Assembly (NCBI GenBank): GCA_003221635.1 | Contig: QHSR01000039.1 | Location: forward strand, 1-60,717 | DNA from: Candidatus Rokuibacteriota bacterium | GTDB taxonomy: Bacteria > Methylomirabilota > Methylomirabilia > Rokubacteriales > CSP1-6 | Length of the DNA stretch: 60,717 nucleotides | Direction: 5' to 3' | Part shown: piece after piece, positions 25,744 through 34,439 of the stretch | Numbering within the stretch: the first letter of the stretch is position 1 | Layout of the letters: every line of letters starts with the position of its first letter | Notes under the pieces: generated by a model | The model's input: only the letters and a program-made list of their open reading frames with translations | What the model was told of the DNA's origin: nothing | The model's database searches: none | Made by a program: the position numbers and the translations under genes

Positions 25744-26509
25744 ATGAGCGTGCCCGGGCGCCGGAAGGCCGGGGGGGAGCCGGCGGACCATGCCATCGGG
25801 CTCGACCCGATCAAGTCCACGCGGATCTACGAGGAGATCGTACGCCAGGTCAAGCAGCTGATCGCAGACGGGCGCCTCAAGAGTGGCGATCGGCTGCCGC
25901 CCGAGCGGGAGCTCGCCGAGAAGTTCGTCGTCAGCCGCACCTCGGTACGCGAAGCGCTGCGGGCGCTTCATCGAGATCCGTCCGGGCGAGGGCACGTTCG
26001 TCCGCCAGGTGTCGATCGACGCGCTGGTCGCCCCCTTGGCCCTCGTGATGACGTCGCAGCGGGAGGCGATCGGGGAGCTCTTCGAGGCCCGGCGGCTCCT
26101 CGAGCCAGCCATCGCGGCCCTCGCGGCCAGTCGCGCCACGCCGGAAGAGGTCCAGGAGATGGAACGGATCCTCGACGATCAAGCGCGGGAAGTCGCGGCC
26201 GGGAGGACCGGGCTCGCCCAGGACGCCGCCTTTCACACCGCGATCGGCACAGCCGCCCACAATCGCGCGATCACGCGGATCGTGCACGCGATCATGGACC
26301 TCTTGACCCAGAGCCGTGAGGAGTCGCTCAACACGCCCGGCCGCCCCACGCGCTCGCACCAGGACCATCGCCGCATCCTCCAGGCGATCGCGCGACGCAA
26401 TGCCGCCGCCGCGCGACAGGCGATGCTCGACCACATCGTCGCGGTCGAGGGGCTCGTGCACGGCAGGACGCCGGAGCGCGGCGAGGGCGGCCGGCGCGCG
26501 GGCGCTTGA
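25744..26509 (+). pseudogene. FadR-subfamily (FCD) GntR regulator, frame broken near 25967
   Basis: The N-terminal winged helix (IVRQVKQLIADGRLKSGDRL, PPERELAEKFVVSRTSVREA) is in one frame up to LRAL; FIEIRPGEGTFVRQVSID and the all-helical FCD ligand domain are in another, to the TGA at 26507-26509. FCD ligand residues include the Asp in LAQDAAFHTAIG and His in SHQDHRRI. Only about 4-5 codons of the wing are missing, so this looks like a small deletion. It is the only FCD regulator in the window and a candidate for binding the TGGTCNGACCA sites at 18243 and 40366. If the break is an assembly error the gene is intact. Confidence 0.8.
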
Positions 26510-26534
26510 CCATGTCCGGGTGAGTCCGTATACT
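26506..26534 (+). promoter_or_regulatory. Strong sigma-70-like promoter for a short transcript
   Basis: TTGACC (26506-26511), a 17-nt spacer and TATACT (26529-26534) make one of the best consensus promoters in the window. The expected start is near 26541. It overlaps the stop of the GntR gene and faces a terminator only about 140 nt downstream. Confidence 0.7.
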
Positions 26535-26541
26535 CCGCATC

Positions 26542-26625
26542 GTGCTCGACATAACGTCGCGCGTGTTGCTGCTGGGTCTGATTCTGCTGGCGCTGCCGGC
26601 CCTGCCCGGAGCATCCGCGACGTAG
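26542..26625 (+). CDS. 27-residue micro-ORF resembling a bare signal peptide
   Basis: GTG at 26542 opens a product whose core is VLLLGLILLALPALPGASA, ending one residue later at TAG 26623-26625. It has the shape of a signal peptide with an AxA-type cleavage site and no mature protein. The start lies at the predicted transcription start (7 nt after the -10), so translation would be leaderless. It could be a leader peptide, a small membrane protein, or the relic of a lost exported protein. Confidence 0.4.
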   Translation: MLDITSRVLLLGLILLALPALPGASAT

Positions 26626-26638
26626 CGCGACATCGGAT

Positions 26639-26664
26639 GCCACGGGCGGGGACGAGCCCGTGGC
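26639..26664 (+). other. GC hairpin sharing its stem with the downstream terminator
   Basis: GCCACGGG (26639-26646) pairs with CCCGTGGC (26657-26664). The same eight-base arms recur in the terminator stem at 26679-26706, so 26639-26646 can pair with 26697-26704 instead. This permits mutually exclusive structures as in an attenuator. Confidence 0.6.
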
Positions 26665-26678
26665 GATGAGGACCTCAA

Positions 26679-26715
26679 GGGCCACGGGTGGAACGACCCG
26701 TGGCCCTTCGCTTTT
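26679..26715 (+). terminator. Rho-independent terminator upstream of ppdK
   Basis: GGGCCACGGG (26679-26688) pairs with CCCGTGGCCC (26697-26706), a perfect 10-bp stem with an 8-nt loop, followed by TTCGCTTTTG. It ends the short transcript and any read-through from the tct-terC-gntR genes. Confidence 0.8.
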
Positions 26716-26789
26716 GTGCCGCCGGATTCCGGGAATCCGGGCAGGAACGAATGACATGAGCGTGGTGGGGGTGGCGAGCGGTAGAATAA

Positions 26790-26819
26790 TTGACACTGAT
26801 GCTCGTTATCCACTAATAT
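26790..26819 (+). promoter_or_regulatory. Promoter of ppdK
   Basis: A perfect -35 TTGACA (26790-26795), 18-nt spacer and TAATAT (26814-26819) sit in the only clearly AT-rich patch of the area, followed by a short leader with GGAGACGGAG before the ATG at 26860. ppdK therefore has its own strong promoter beyond the terminator. Confidence 0.75.
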
Positions 26820-26859
26820 CACACGGCTTTTTGGTCATCGGAGACGGAGACCCGCGCCT

Positions 26860-29571
26860 ATGACGAAATACGTCTACTTCTTCGGGGGTGGGCACGCCGA
26901 GGGCTCCTCCCTCATGCGGAACCTGCTGGGCGGCAAGGGGTGCGAGCTGGCGGAGATGACGAACCTCGGGATCCCGGTCCCGCCGGGATTCACGGTGACG
27001 ACGCAGGCCTGGGCCCACTACAACCGGTCCGCGCACGAGTGGCCCGACGAGTTGTGGGACCAGACGCTCGAGAACCTCCAGCGGCTCGAGAGCGCCGCGG
27101 ATGCCGGATTGGGCGATCCCAACCGGCCGCTCCTGGTCTCCGTCCGATCGGGCGCCCGCGTGTCGATGCCGGGCATGATGGAGACGATCCTCAATCTCGG
27201 CCTGAACGACACGACCGTCGAAGGGCTCGCGACGCGTACACGCAACGAACGGTTCGCGTGGGACTGCTACCGCCGCTTTGTCATGATGTTCGCAAACGTG
27301 GTCCTGGGCGTGCGGCGCGAGGTCTTCGACGCGGAGCTCGACGCGGCGAAGTCGCGCCTCGGCGTCACGACCGATCCGGAGGTGCCGGCGGCCGAGCTCC
27401 GAAAGCTCACCGACGTCTTCAAGAACATCGTCAGCGAGCGGACGGGACGCGCCTTTCCCCAGGACGTGAAGGAGCAGCTGCGGCTGGCGATCAACGCCGT
27501 CTTCGATTCCTGGTTCGCGAAGAAGGCCGCGGAGTACCGCCGCATCCACAACGTTCCCGAGGAATGGGGCACCGCGGTGACCGTGATGGCCATGGTGTTC
27601 GGAAACCTCGGCGAGACCTCGGGGACGGGCGTCGGCTTCACGCGCGATCCACGGACCGGCGAACCGCGCTTCTACGCCGAGTTCCTGCCCAACGCCCAGG
27701 GCGAGGACGTCGTCGCCGGCATCCGTACGCCGCTGCCGATCGAGGCTCTGCGCCAGCGGATGCCGGCGATCTACGACGAGGTCCTCGAGATCGCCGGACG
27801 CCTCGAGCGGCACTACAAAGACATGCAGGACATCGAGTTCACCGTGCAAGACGGCACCCTCTACCTGCTGCAGACGCGCGCGGGCAAGCGATCCGCGCGC
27901 GCCGCGGTGAAGGTGGCCAGGGATCTCGTGAACGAGCACGTCATCGACCAGCACACCGCGCTGCTCCGCGTCCGGCCGCAGGAAGTGAACGAGGCAATCC
28001 GGCCCGTCTTCGACGACCGGGACAAGGCCGCGGCGATCGACAAGGGGCGACTGCTGGCGCGCGGCCTGCCCGCCGCGCCGGGCGCGGCGGTCGGCAAGGC
28101 GGTCTTCGACGCGGATCGCGCGGTCGAATGGGCGCACGCCAACGAAAAGGTCATCCTCGTCCGTCCTGAGACCTCGCCGGAGGACGTGGCGGGCATGTAC
28201 GCCGCGGAGGGCATCGTCACCTCGCGAGGCGGCCGGACGTCGCACGCGGCCGTCGTCGCGGTCGGGATGGGCAAGGCCTGCGTGGTCGGAGCCGCCGAGA
28301 TCGTCGTGGACGAGCATCGCCGCGTATTCGAAGTCGGCGGTCGCATCGTCCGCGAGGGCGACTGGATCTCGGTCGACGGCGGAAGCGGAGAGGTCCTTCT
28401 CGACACGGTGAAGACCGTCGAAGGCGAGCTGGGGGACGAGGTCCAAGAACTCTTGTCCTGGGCCGATCGCTATCGAAAGGAAGGGCTCGGCGTACGGGCC
28501 AACGCCGATACCCCCACCGACGCCCAGCGCGCGCGCGAGTTCGGCGCCGAGGGGATCGGGCTCGTTCGCACCGAGCACATGTTCTTCGCGCCCGATCGGA
28601 TTCCGATCGTTCGCGAGATGATCATGGCCCTCGACCAGGCCACCCGCCGCACGGCGCTCGAGAAGCTCCGGCCGTTCCAGCGCGACGACTTCATGGGGAT
28701 CTTCCGGGCGATGGATGGTCTCCCGGTGACGATCCGCCTGCTCGATCCGCCCCTCCACGAGTTCCTGCCCAACCACAAGGAGTACACGGAGCTGATCGAG
28801 ACACGGAGCCGCCTGGAGGCGCTCGGCATCAATCCCGAGGAGCAGGCGCGCCTCGAAGCGATCATCGCCAGCGTCGAGAAGCTGCGGGAGGCCAATCCGA
28901 TGCTCGGCCACCGCGGCTGCCGCCTCGGCATCACGCATCCGGAGATCTACGGCATGCAGGTGCGCGCCATCATGGAGGCGGCGTGCATGGTCGCCGAGCA
29001 GGGCGTCCATGTCGAGCCCGAGATCATGATCCCGCTCACCGGGACCGTCGGCGAGATGAAGGAAACCTTCGAGCAGACCAAGCGGGTGGCCGACGGCGTC
29101 ATCGCCGAGACGGGCATCGCCGTGCGATACCTGATCGGGACGATGATCGAGGTGCCACGGGCCGCGCTGATCGCCGCCCAGATCGCGGAGTACGCCGAGT
29201 TCTTCTCGTTCGGGACGAACGACTTGACCCAGCTCACGTACGGCTACAGCCGGGACGACGTCGCGACGTTCCTGCCCAGGTATCTGGACATGGGCCTGGT
29301 GCCGCACGATCCGTTCTCGGTCCTCGACCAGGAGGGCGTGGGCGAGATGATCACGATCGGCATCGAGCGCGGACGGAGTCGCCGGCCAAATCTAAAGATC
29401 GGCATCTGCGGCGAGCACGGCGGCGAAGCGTCGTCGGTGGAGTTCTGCCACCGCGTGAAGATGAGCTATGTCTCGTGCTCACCCTATCTCATTCCCGGGG
29501 CCCGGCTCGCGGCGGCGCAAGCACGCATCAAGGAACGCCAGGTGGGCGGCGCCGGCGACTACCGTGTCTAG
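26860..29571 (+). CDS. ppdK: Pyruvate, phosphate dikinase
   Basis: PpdK interconverts pyruvate, ATP and phosphate with phosphoenolpyruvate, AMP and PPi. The 903-residue protein has the N-terminal nucleotide domain (NLLGGKGCELAEMTNLG, then VSVRSGARVSMPGMMETI), the phospho-histidine in GGRTSHAAVVAVGMGKACVV near residue 456, and a PEP-binding barrel with GTNDLTQLTYG and the catalytic cysteine in ICGEHGGE near 848. Length is normal. It would feed gluconeogenesis or work reversibly in energy metabolism. It has its own promoter; the 3' end is followed by a 17-codon open frame and then ilvB. Confidence 0.97.
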   Translation: MTKYVYFFGGGHAEGSSLMRNLLGGKGCELAEMTNLGIPVPPGFTVTTQAWAHYNRSAHEWPDELWDQTLENLQRLESAADAGLGDPNRPLLVSVRSGARVSMPGMMETILNLGLNDTTVEGLATRTRNERFAWDCYRRFVMMFANVVLGVRREVFDAELDAAKSRLGVTTDPEVPAAELRKLTDVFKNIVSERTGRAFPQDVKEQLRLAINAVFDSWFAKKAAEYRRIHNVPEEWGTAVTVMAMVFGNLGETSGTGVGFTRDPRTGEPRFYAEFLPNAQGEDVVAGIRTPLPIEALRQRMPAIYDEVLEIAGRLERHYKDMQDIEFTVQDGTLYLLQTRAGKRSARAAVKVARDLVNEHVIDQHTALLRVRPQEVNEAIRPVFDDRDKAAAIDKGRLLARGLPAAPGAAVGKAVFDADRAVEWAHANEKVILVRPETSPEDVAGMYAAEGIVTSRGGRTSHAAVVAVGMGKACVVGAAEIVVDEHRRVFEVGGRIVREGDWISVDGGSGEVLLDTVKTVEGELGDEVQELLSWADRYRKEGLGVRANADTPTDAQRAREFGAEGIGLVRTEHMFFAPDRIPIVREMIMALDQATRRTALEKLRPFQRDDFMGIFRAMDGLPVTIRLLDPPLHEFLPNHKEYTELIETRSRLEALGINPEEQARLEAIIASVEKLREANPMLGHRGCRLGITHPEIYGMQVRAIMEAACMVAEQGVHVEPEIMIPLTGTVGEMKETFEQTKRVADGVIAETGIAVRYLIGTMIEVPRAALIAAQIAEYAEFFSFGTNDLTQLTYGYSRDDVATFLPRYLDMGLVPHDPFSVLDQEGVGEMITIGIERGRSRRPNLKIGICGEHGGEASSVEFCHRVKMSYVSCSPYLIPGARLAAAQARIKERQVGGAGDYRV

Positions 29572-29629
29572 CTTGGACGACATCAAGGAAGTCCTGGCGA
29601 CGGCCGGACTGCTCTAGGAGGAACGCGAA

Positions 29630-31384
29630 GTGAAAATGCCCGGGGCACGAATCGTTCTCGAGTGCCTGAAGCGCCAGGGAGTCGATCTCATCTTCGGCCT
29701 GCCCGGCGGCGCGGTCCTGCCCATCTACGACGCGCTGTACGACTTCCAGGGCCTGCGCCACATCCTCGTGCGCCAGGAGGCCGCCGCGGGCCACGCGGCC
29801 GAGGGCTACGCGCGAACGTCGGGCCGGGTGGGCGTCTGCCTCGTGACCTCGGGCCCGGCCGCGACGAATCTGGTGACGGCGCTCCAGGACGCGATGATGG
29901 ACTCCATCCCGATCGTCGCGTTCACCGGGCAGGTGCCCACGCACCTCATCGGCAACGACGCGTTCCAGGAGGCCGACAACGTCGGGATCACGCGGTCGTG
30001 CACGAAGCACAACTTCCTCGTGAAGGACGGCAACGACCTCGGCCCGATCATCCGCGAAGCGTTCCACATCGCCTCGACCGGGCGTCCCGGGCCGGTCCAC
30101 GTCGACCTGCCCAAGGACATCCTCGTGAAGGAGTGGGATCTCGTCTGGCCCGATCAGATCCACATGCGCTCGTACAACCCGAACTACGAGGGCCATCCGG
30201 GCCAGATCAAGCGGGCGGCCAAGCTCCTGGCGCGCGCCAAGAAGCCGGTCCTGTACGTCGGCGGCGGCGTCATCTCGGCGGACGCGAGCGCCGAGCTACG
30301 GGAGCTGGCCGAGCTGGCCCAGCTCCCGGTGACGCAGACCCTCATGGGGCTGGGCTCGTTCCCGATGGAGCACCCGCTCTCGCTCGACATGCTCGGCATG
30401 CACGGGAGCTACTACGCCAACATGGCGGTCCACCACTCGGACGTCCTCGTCGCCGTGGGCGCCCGCTTCGACGACCGGGTGACCGGCCGCGTCGACGCGT
30501 TCGCGCCGAACGCCGAGATCGTCCACATCGACATCGATCCGTCCTCGATCTCGAAGAACATCCAGGTGGGCGTGCCGATCGTGGGTGACTGCCGCCGGGT
30601 TCTCGTGAAGCTGGTGGAGGCCCTCCGCGAGGAGCTGCGGGACGAGCCGCCACCCGCCGTGGGTGAGGCGCGCCGTCAGTGGGCGACCCAGCTCGCGGAG
30701 TGGAAGCGGGACTTTCCCTTCCGCTACGAGTGGAGCGACGACGTCGTCAAGCCGCAGTACGTCGTCCAGGAGATCTCCAACGCGACCGGCGGCGAGGCCT
30801 TCATCGTCACGGGGGTCGGCCAGCACCAGATGTGGACGGCGCAGTACTACAAGTTCAAGCACCCGCGCATGTGGTGCACGTCCGGCGGCCTCGGCACGAT
30901 GGGCTACGGGCTGCCCACCGCGATGGGGGTCCAGGCGGCGAACCCGGGCAAGCTCGTGATCAATATCGACGGGGACGGCTCCTTCGCCATGAACAGCCAG
31001 GAGCTGGCCACGTGCTTCACGGAAGGGCTCCCCGTCAAGACGGTGATCATCAACAACAGCGGCCACGGCATGGTCCGGCAGTGGCAGCGGATCATCTACA
31101 AGGAACGCTACTGCGCGATCGACTTGCCCGGGATTCCGGACTGGGTGCGGCTCGCCGAGGCCTACGGCTGCGTCGGGCTCCGCGTGACGAAGCCGAGCGA
31201 GGTGGTGCCGGCCATCGAGAAGATGATCAGCACGCCCGCGCCGGTCGTCCTCGACGTGTGCGTGGACAAGGACGAGTGCGTGTTCCCGATGGTGCCGGCC
31301 GGCGGCGCCAATACCGACATGATCCTGGTGGCGCCGACCCGCGAGGTGCGGGACAAGGCCGCGAAGTCGCAGACGGGCTTCTGA
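29630..31384 (+). CDS. ilvB: Acetolactate synthase large subunit
   Basis: The TPP/FAD enzyme makes 2-acetolactate or 2-aceto-2-hydroxybutyrate for branched-chain amino acids. In 584 residues it has [14 protein letters not shown], the catalytic glutamate in [16 protein letters not shown] near residue 47, and the TPP motif [15 protein letters not shown] with the [12 protein letters not shown] segment typical of acetolactate synthase. AGGAGG lies 7 nt before the GTG at 29630; ATG at 29636 is an alternative. The stop overlaps the ilvN ATG (TGATG). Confidence 0.96.
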   Translation: MKMPGARIVLECLKRQGVDLIFGLPGGAVLPIYDALYDFQGLRHILVRQEAAAGHAAEGYARTSGRVGVCLVTSGPAATNLVTALQDAMMDSIPIVAFTGQVPTHLIGNDAFQEADNVGITRSCTKHNFLVKDGNDLGPIIREAFHIASTGRPGPVHVDLPKDILVKEWDLVWPDQIHMRSYNPNYEGHPGQIKRAAKLLARAKKPVLYVGGGVISADASAELRELAELAQLPVTQTLMGLGSFPMEHPLSLDMLGMHGSYYANMAVHHSDVLVAVGARFDDRVTGRVDAFAPNAEIVHIDIDPSSISKNIQVGVPIVGDCRRVLVKLVEALREELRDEPPPAVGEARRQWATQLAEWKRDFPFRYEWSDDVVKPQYVVQEISNATGGEAFIVTGVGQHQMWTAQYYKFKHPRMWCTSGGLGTMGYGLPTAMGVQAANPGKLVINIDGDGSFAMNSQELATCFTEGLPVKTVIINNSGHGMVRQWQRIIYKERYCAIDLPGIPDWVRLAEAYGCVGLRVTKPSEVVPAIEKMISTPAPVVLDVCVDKDECVFPMVPAGGANTDMILVAPTREVRDKAAKSQTGF

Positions 31385-31959
31385 TGCCGAACGGCAACGA
31401 CCCCCGCAAGCACACGATCGCGGTTCTGGTGGAGAACAAGTTCGGCGTCCTCTCGCGCGTCGCCGGGCTCTTCTCGGCGCGCGGCTACAACATCGAGAGC
31501 ATGTCGGTCGGCGAGACGCTCGACCCGTCGGTCTCCCGGATGACGCTCGTCGTGCGCGGCGACGAGTTCGTCATCGAGCAGGTGACGAAGCAGCTGCACA
31601 AGCTCATCGACGTGATCAAGGTGACCGACCTGACCGACGAGAGCCACGTCGAGCGCGAGCTGGTCCTCATCCGCGTCAACGCCGAGCCGTCGAATCGGGC
31701 GGAGGTCCTCCGGACGGCCGACATCTTTCGGGCGCGGGTGGTCGACGTCACGGCCGTGTCGTTCGTCCTGGAGGCCACCGGCGACGAGGGCAAGCTCGAG
31801 GCGCTGATCGAGCTGCTGCGGCCGTTGGGGATCCAGGAGCTCGTCCGGACCGGCAAGGTCGTGATCGCGCGCGGCCCGAAGGCCCGCGTGCGGCGCGTCG
31901 AGCCGCCGCGGAAGCCGCGCGTCGCGGACGACCCGAAGGTGGTCGGCTTCGCCGACTGA
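31384..31959 (+). CDS. ilvN: Acetolactate synthase regulatory small subunit
   Basis: A 191-residue valine-sensing subunit. The N-terminal ACT domain is clear: [20 protein letters not shown] then [14 protein letters not shown], with a second ACT-like half ([10 protein letters not shown] ... [19 protein letters not shown]). A basic tail of about 25 residues follows. The ATG overlaps the ilvB stop, ensuring equal synthesis of both subunits. Confidence 0.95.
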   Translation: MPNGNDPRKHTIAVLVENKFGVLSRVAGLFSARGYNIESMSVGETLDPSVSRMTLVVRGDEFVIEQVTKQLHKLIDVIKVTDLTDESHVERELVLIRVNAEPSNRAEVLRTADIFRARVVDVTAVSFVLEATGDEGKLEALIELLRPLGIQELVRTGKVVIARGPKARVRRVEPPRKPRVADDPKVVGFAD

Positions 31960-31989
31960 CACTCACCGACACCGAGGAAAGGACACGCG

Positions 31990-32997
31990 ATGCCCGCCAA
32001 GATCTACTACGACCAGGACGCCGATCTCGGGCTGCTCAAGGGCCGGAAGATCGCGATCATCGGGTACGGCAGCCAGGGACACGCCCACGCGCTGAATCTC
32101 AAGGACTCCGGCCAGGACGTGGTCGTCGGGCTCTACAAAGGCTCGAAGAGCTGGGCCAAGGCCGAAAAAGAAGGCCTGCGGGTCGCGACGGTGAACGAGG
32201 CGGCCCAGATGGCGGACGTGATCATGATCCTGCTGCCCGACCAGAGCCAGCGGCACGTGTTCGAGAGCGAGATCAAGGGCGGCCTCGGCAAGGGCAAGAT
32301 GCTCATGTTCGCGCACGGCTTCAACATCCACTTCAATCAGGTCGTCCCGCCGCCGGACGCCGACGTCACCATGATCGCGCCCAAGGCGCCGGGGCACGTG
32401 ATGCGCGACCTCTTCACCCAGGGGCCAGGGGTGCCCGCGCTGCTCGCCGTCTACCAGGACGTCTCCGGCAAGGCGCGCGACCTGGCGCTGGCGTACGGCA
32501 AGGGAGTGGGCTGCACGCGGGCGGGCGTGATCGAGACGACCTTCAAGGAAGAGACGGAAACGGACCTGTTCGGCGAGCAAACGACGCTCTGCGGCGGCAT
32601 CTCGCATCTCATCAAGGCGGCGTACGAGACCCTGGTCGAGGCGGGCTACCAGCCCGAGGTCGCCTACTTCGAGTGCATGCACGAGATGAAGCTCATCGTG
32701 GATCTGTTCTACCAGGGGGGGCTCGCGTACATGCGCTACTCGGTGTCGGACACCGCCGAGTACGGCGACTACACGCGGGGACCGCGCGTCGTGAGCGAGC
32801 AAACGAAGGCCGAGATGAAGCGGATCCTCGGCGAGATCCAGTCCGGTCAGTTCGCGCGCGAGTGGGTGCTGGAAAACCAGGCCAACCGCGCCGGATTCCT
32901 CGCCATGCGACGGCGCGACGCCGAGCACCCGATCGAGGAGGTCGGCAAGCGCCTGCGGTCGATGATGTCGTGGATCAAGCCGCCGCGGATCGGCTGA
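31990..32997 (+). CDS. ilvC: Ketol-acid reductoisomerase
   Basis: IlvC isomerises and reduces acetolactate with NADPH and Mg2+. This is the 335-residue class I form. It has [19 protein letters not shown] for the dinucleotide, [15 protein letters not shown], and the metal-binding segment [19 protein letters not shown] near residues 185-203, then [21 protein letters not shown] precedes the ATG. Third gene of the ilvBNC operon; the stop overlaps the psd ATG. Confidence 0.97.
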   Translation: MPAKIYYDQDADLGLLKGRKIAIIGYGSQGHAHALNLKDSGQDVVVGLYKGSKSWAKAEKEGLRVATVNEAAQMADVIMILLPDQSQRHVFESEIKGGLGKGKMLMFAHGFNIHFNQVVPPPDADVTMIAPKAPGHVMRDLFTQGPGVPALLAVYQDVSGKARDLALAYGKGVGCTRAGVIETTFKEETETDLFGEQTTLCGGISHLIKAAYETLVEAGYQPEVAYFECMHEMKLIVDLFYQGGLAYMRYSVSDTAEYGDYTRGPRVVSEQTKAEMKRILGEIQSGQFAREWVLENQANRAGFLAMRRRDAEHPIEEVGKRLRSMMSWIKPPRIG

Positions 32998-33626
32998 TGC
33001 GCCGGCTCCCCCTCGCGGCCGAGGGCTGGCCGTTCATCGTGGTGCCGGCCGCGATCGCCGCCGGCCTCGCGCTCGTCGGGCGGCGGACGCTCGCGATGCC
33101 CTTCGCGGCCGCGGCGCTCGCGTCCCTCGGGTTCTTCCGCGACCCGGAGCGCGCGGTGCCGGCGGTTCCCGGCGCCGTGCTGGCGCCGGCCGACGGCCGC
33201 GTGATCGAGGTCGACGAGCTGAACGACCCGTTCGTCGGTCCGGCCGTGCGGGTCGCGATCTTCCTCTCACCGCTGGACGTGCACGTGAACCGCGCACCGA
33301 TCGCCGGTCTGGTCGTCCGCGCCGCGTATTCGCGGGGTCGATTCGTCCCCGCCTACCGGCCGGACGCGGGCGACATGAACGAGCGCTGCGTGCTCCACCT
33401 TCAGGGTGAAAGCGCTCGGGTGACCGTGGTCCAGATCGCGGGGGTCGTCGCACGGCGGATCGTCTGTCGCGTGGGACCCGGCGACAAGCTCGCCGCCGGC
33501 GAGCGGTTCGGCATGATCCGCTTCGGCTCTCGCACCGACTGCTGCCTGCCGCGCGGCGCCGAGGTCCGCGTGCGCGTCGGCGACCGGGTGACCGGCGGCG
33601 TCACGGTCTTGGGACTGCTGTCGTGA
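32997..33626 (+). CDS. psd: Phosphatidylserine decarboxylase proenzyme (short type)
   Basis: Psd makes phosphatidylethanolamine. The 209-residue protein has an N-terminal membrane anchor, the LAPADGRVIEVDE motif near 62-74, LSPLDVHVNRAPIAG near 86-100, and the self-cleavage site IRFGSRTDCCLP, where the Ser becomes the pyruvoyl cofactor. It belongs to the short form that partners with pssA. ATG overlaps the ilvC stop, so a lipid gene is fused into an amino-acid operon, an order also seen in several deltaproteobacteria-like genomes. Confidence 0.95.
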   Translation: MRRLPLAAEGWPFIVVPAAIAAGLALVGRRTLAMPFAAAALASLGFFRDPERAVPAVPGAVLAPADGRVIEVDELNDPFVGPAVRVAIFLSPLDVHVNRAPIAGLVVRAAYSRGRFVPAYRPDAGDMNERCVLHLQGESARVTVVQIAGVVARRIVCRVGPGDKLAAGERFGMIRFGSRTDCCLPRGAEVRVRVGDRVTGGVTVLGLLS

Positions 33627-33642
33627 TGGCCGAGGCGGGCTC

Positions 33643-34431
33643 ATGATCCGACGCCACAAGGGGCCGCGGCGGCGGCGCTGGCACGAGCTTCGCGACAAGC
33701 GGCGGCGCGGCATCGTGCTGCTGCCAAGCCTGCTCACCACCGGCAATCTCTTTTGCGGCTTCTTCGCGCTGCTGCTCACGGTGGAGGGTCGGTACGGCGA
33801 CGCGGCGCTGGCGATCTTCGTCGCGATGATCATGGACCTGCTCGACGGCCGCGTGGCGCGCCTCATGAAGGCGACCAGTCAGTTCGGGGTCGAGTTCGAC
33901 TCGCTGGCCGACGTCGTCTCGTTCTGCGTGGCGCCGGCGTTCCTCCTGTACTCCTACGCGCTCAAGGATCTGAGCCGCCCGGCCTGGTTCGGCGTCTTCC
34001 TGTTCGTCATCTGCGGCGCCTTGCGGCTCGCCCGCTTCAACGTGCAGACCGGGACCGTCGATCGGCGCTTCTTCATCGGCCTCAGCACGCCGGCGGCGGC
34101 CGGCGTGGTCGCCGCGACCGTCCTGCTGCTCGGCGACGAGCCGCTGGCTCACTGGATCCAGATCGCGCTGGCGGCCGCCGTCGGCGTCCTCGCCCTGCTG
34201 ATGGTGTCGACATTCCGTTACTGGAGCTTCAAGGAGGTCGACTTCGTCCGGCGCCGGCCGCTCCAGACGCTGCTGGTCGTCGTTCTGGCGGTCATGATCG
34301 TGGCCACCAAGCACGACCTCTTTCTCTTCATGCTCTTCACCGGCTACGCGCTCTCCGGACCGGTGCGGCGTCTGATCGTCGGACGCCCGCTGTCGGTGCC
34401 GGCCGAGCTGGTCAGCAAGGAATCGCCTTAG
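33643..34431 (+). CDS. pssA: CDP-diacylglycerol--serine O-phosphatidyltransferase
   Basis: PssA joins CDP-diacylglycerol and serine. The 262-residue membrane protein has the CDP-alcohol phosphotransferase signature [19 protein letters not shown] followed by SLAD, that is DG-x2-AR-x8-G-x3-D-x3-D, near residues 68-90. About seven helices follow, and the basic N-terminus [20 protein letters not shown] is cytoplasmic. It makes the substrate for the preceding Psd. Confidence 0.95.
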   Translation: MIRRHKGPRRRRWHELRDKRRRGIVLLPSLLTTGNLFCGFFALLLTVEGRYGDAALAIFVAMIMDLLDGRVARLMKATSQFGVEFDSLADVVSFCVAPAFLLYSYALKDLSRPAWFGVFLFVICGALRLARFNVQTGTVDRRFFIGLSTPAAAGVVAATVLLLGDEPLAHWIQIALAAAVGVLALLMVSTFRYWSFKEVDFVRRRPLQTLLVVVLAVMIVATKHDLFLFMLFTGYALSGPVRRLIVGRPLSVPAELVSKESP

Positions 34432-34439
34432 GAGGACGT

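Larger units (their letters stand above)
26541..26715 (+). ncRNA. Candidate short structured RNA or leader (promoter to terminator)
   Basis: The interval from the predicted start to the terminator is about 170 nt. It can fold: ACGTCGCG (26554-26561) pairs perfectly with CGCGACGT (26616-26623), followed by two GC hairpins. It matches no RNA family I can name; I tested fluoride, 6S and tmRNA patterns by eye and none fit. It may be an independent small RNA, an attenuator for ppdK, or a message for the micro-ORF at 26542. Confidence 0.4.

Noticed and set aside
26639-26715. Riboswitch (fluoride or other) upstream of ppdK
   Set aside because: The region lacks the conserved fluoride-riboswitch core; only simple GC hairpins are seen.
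26806-29307. 833-codon minus-strand frame opposite ppdK
   Set aside because: Exact shadow of a highly conserved gene in the complementary codon phase; no start context or motif.
29564-29617. 17-codon frame (VSSLDDIKEVLATAGLL) between ppdK and ilvB, possible leader peptide
   Set aside because: Too few branched-chain codons in a row and no alternative hairpins or terminator for attenuation; could be chance.
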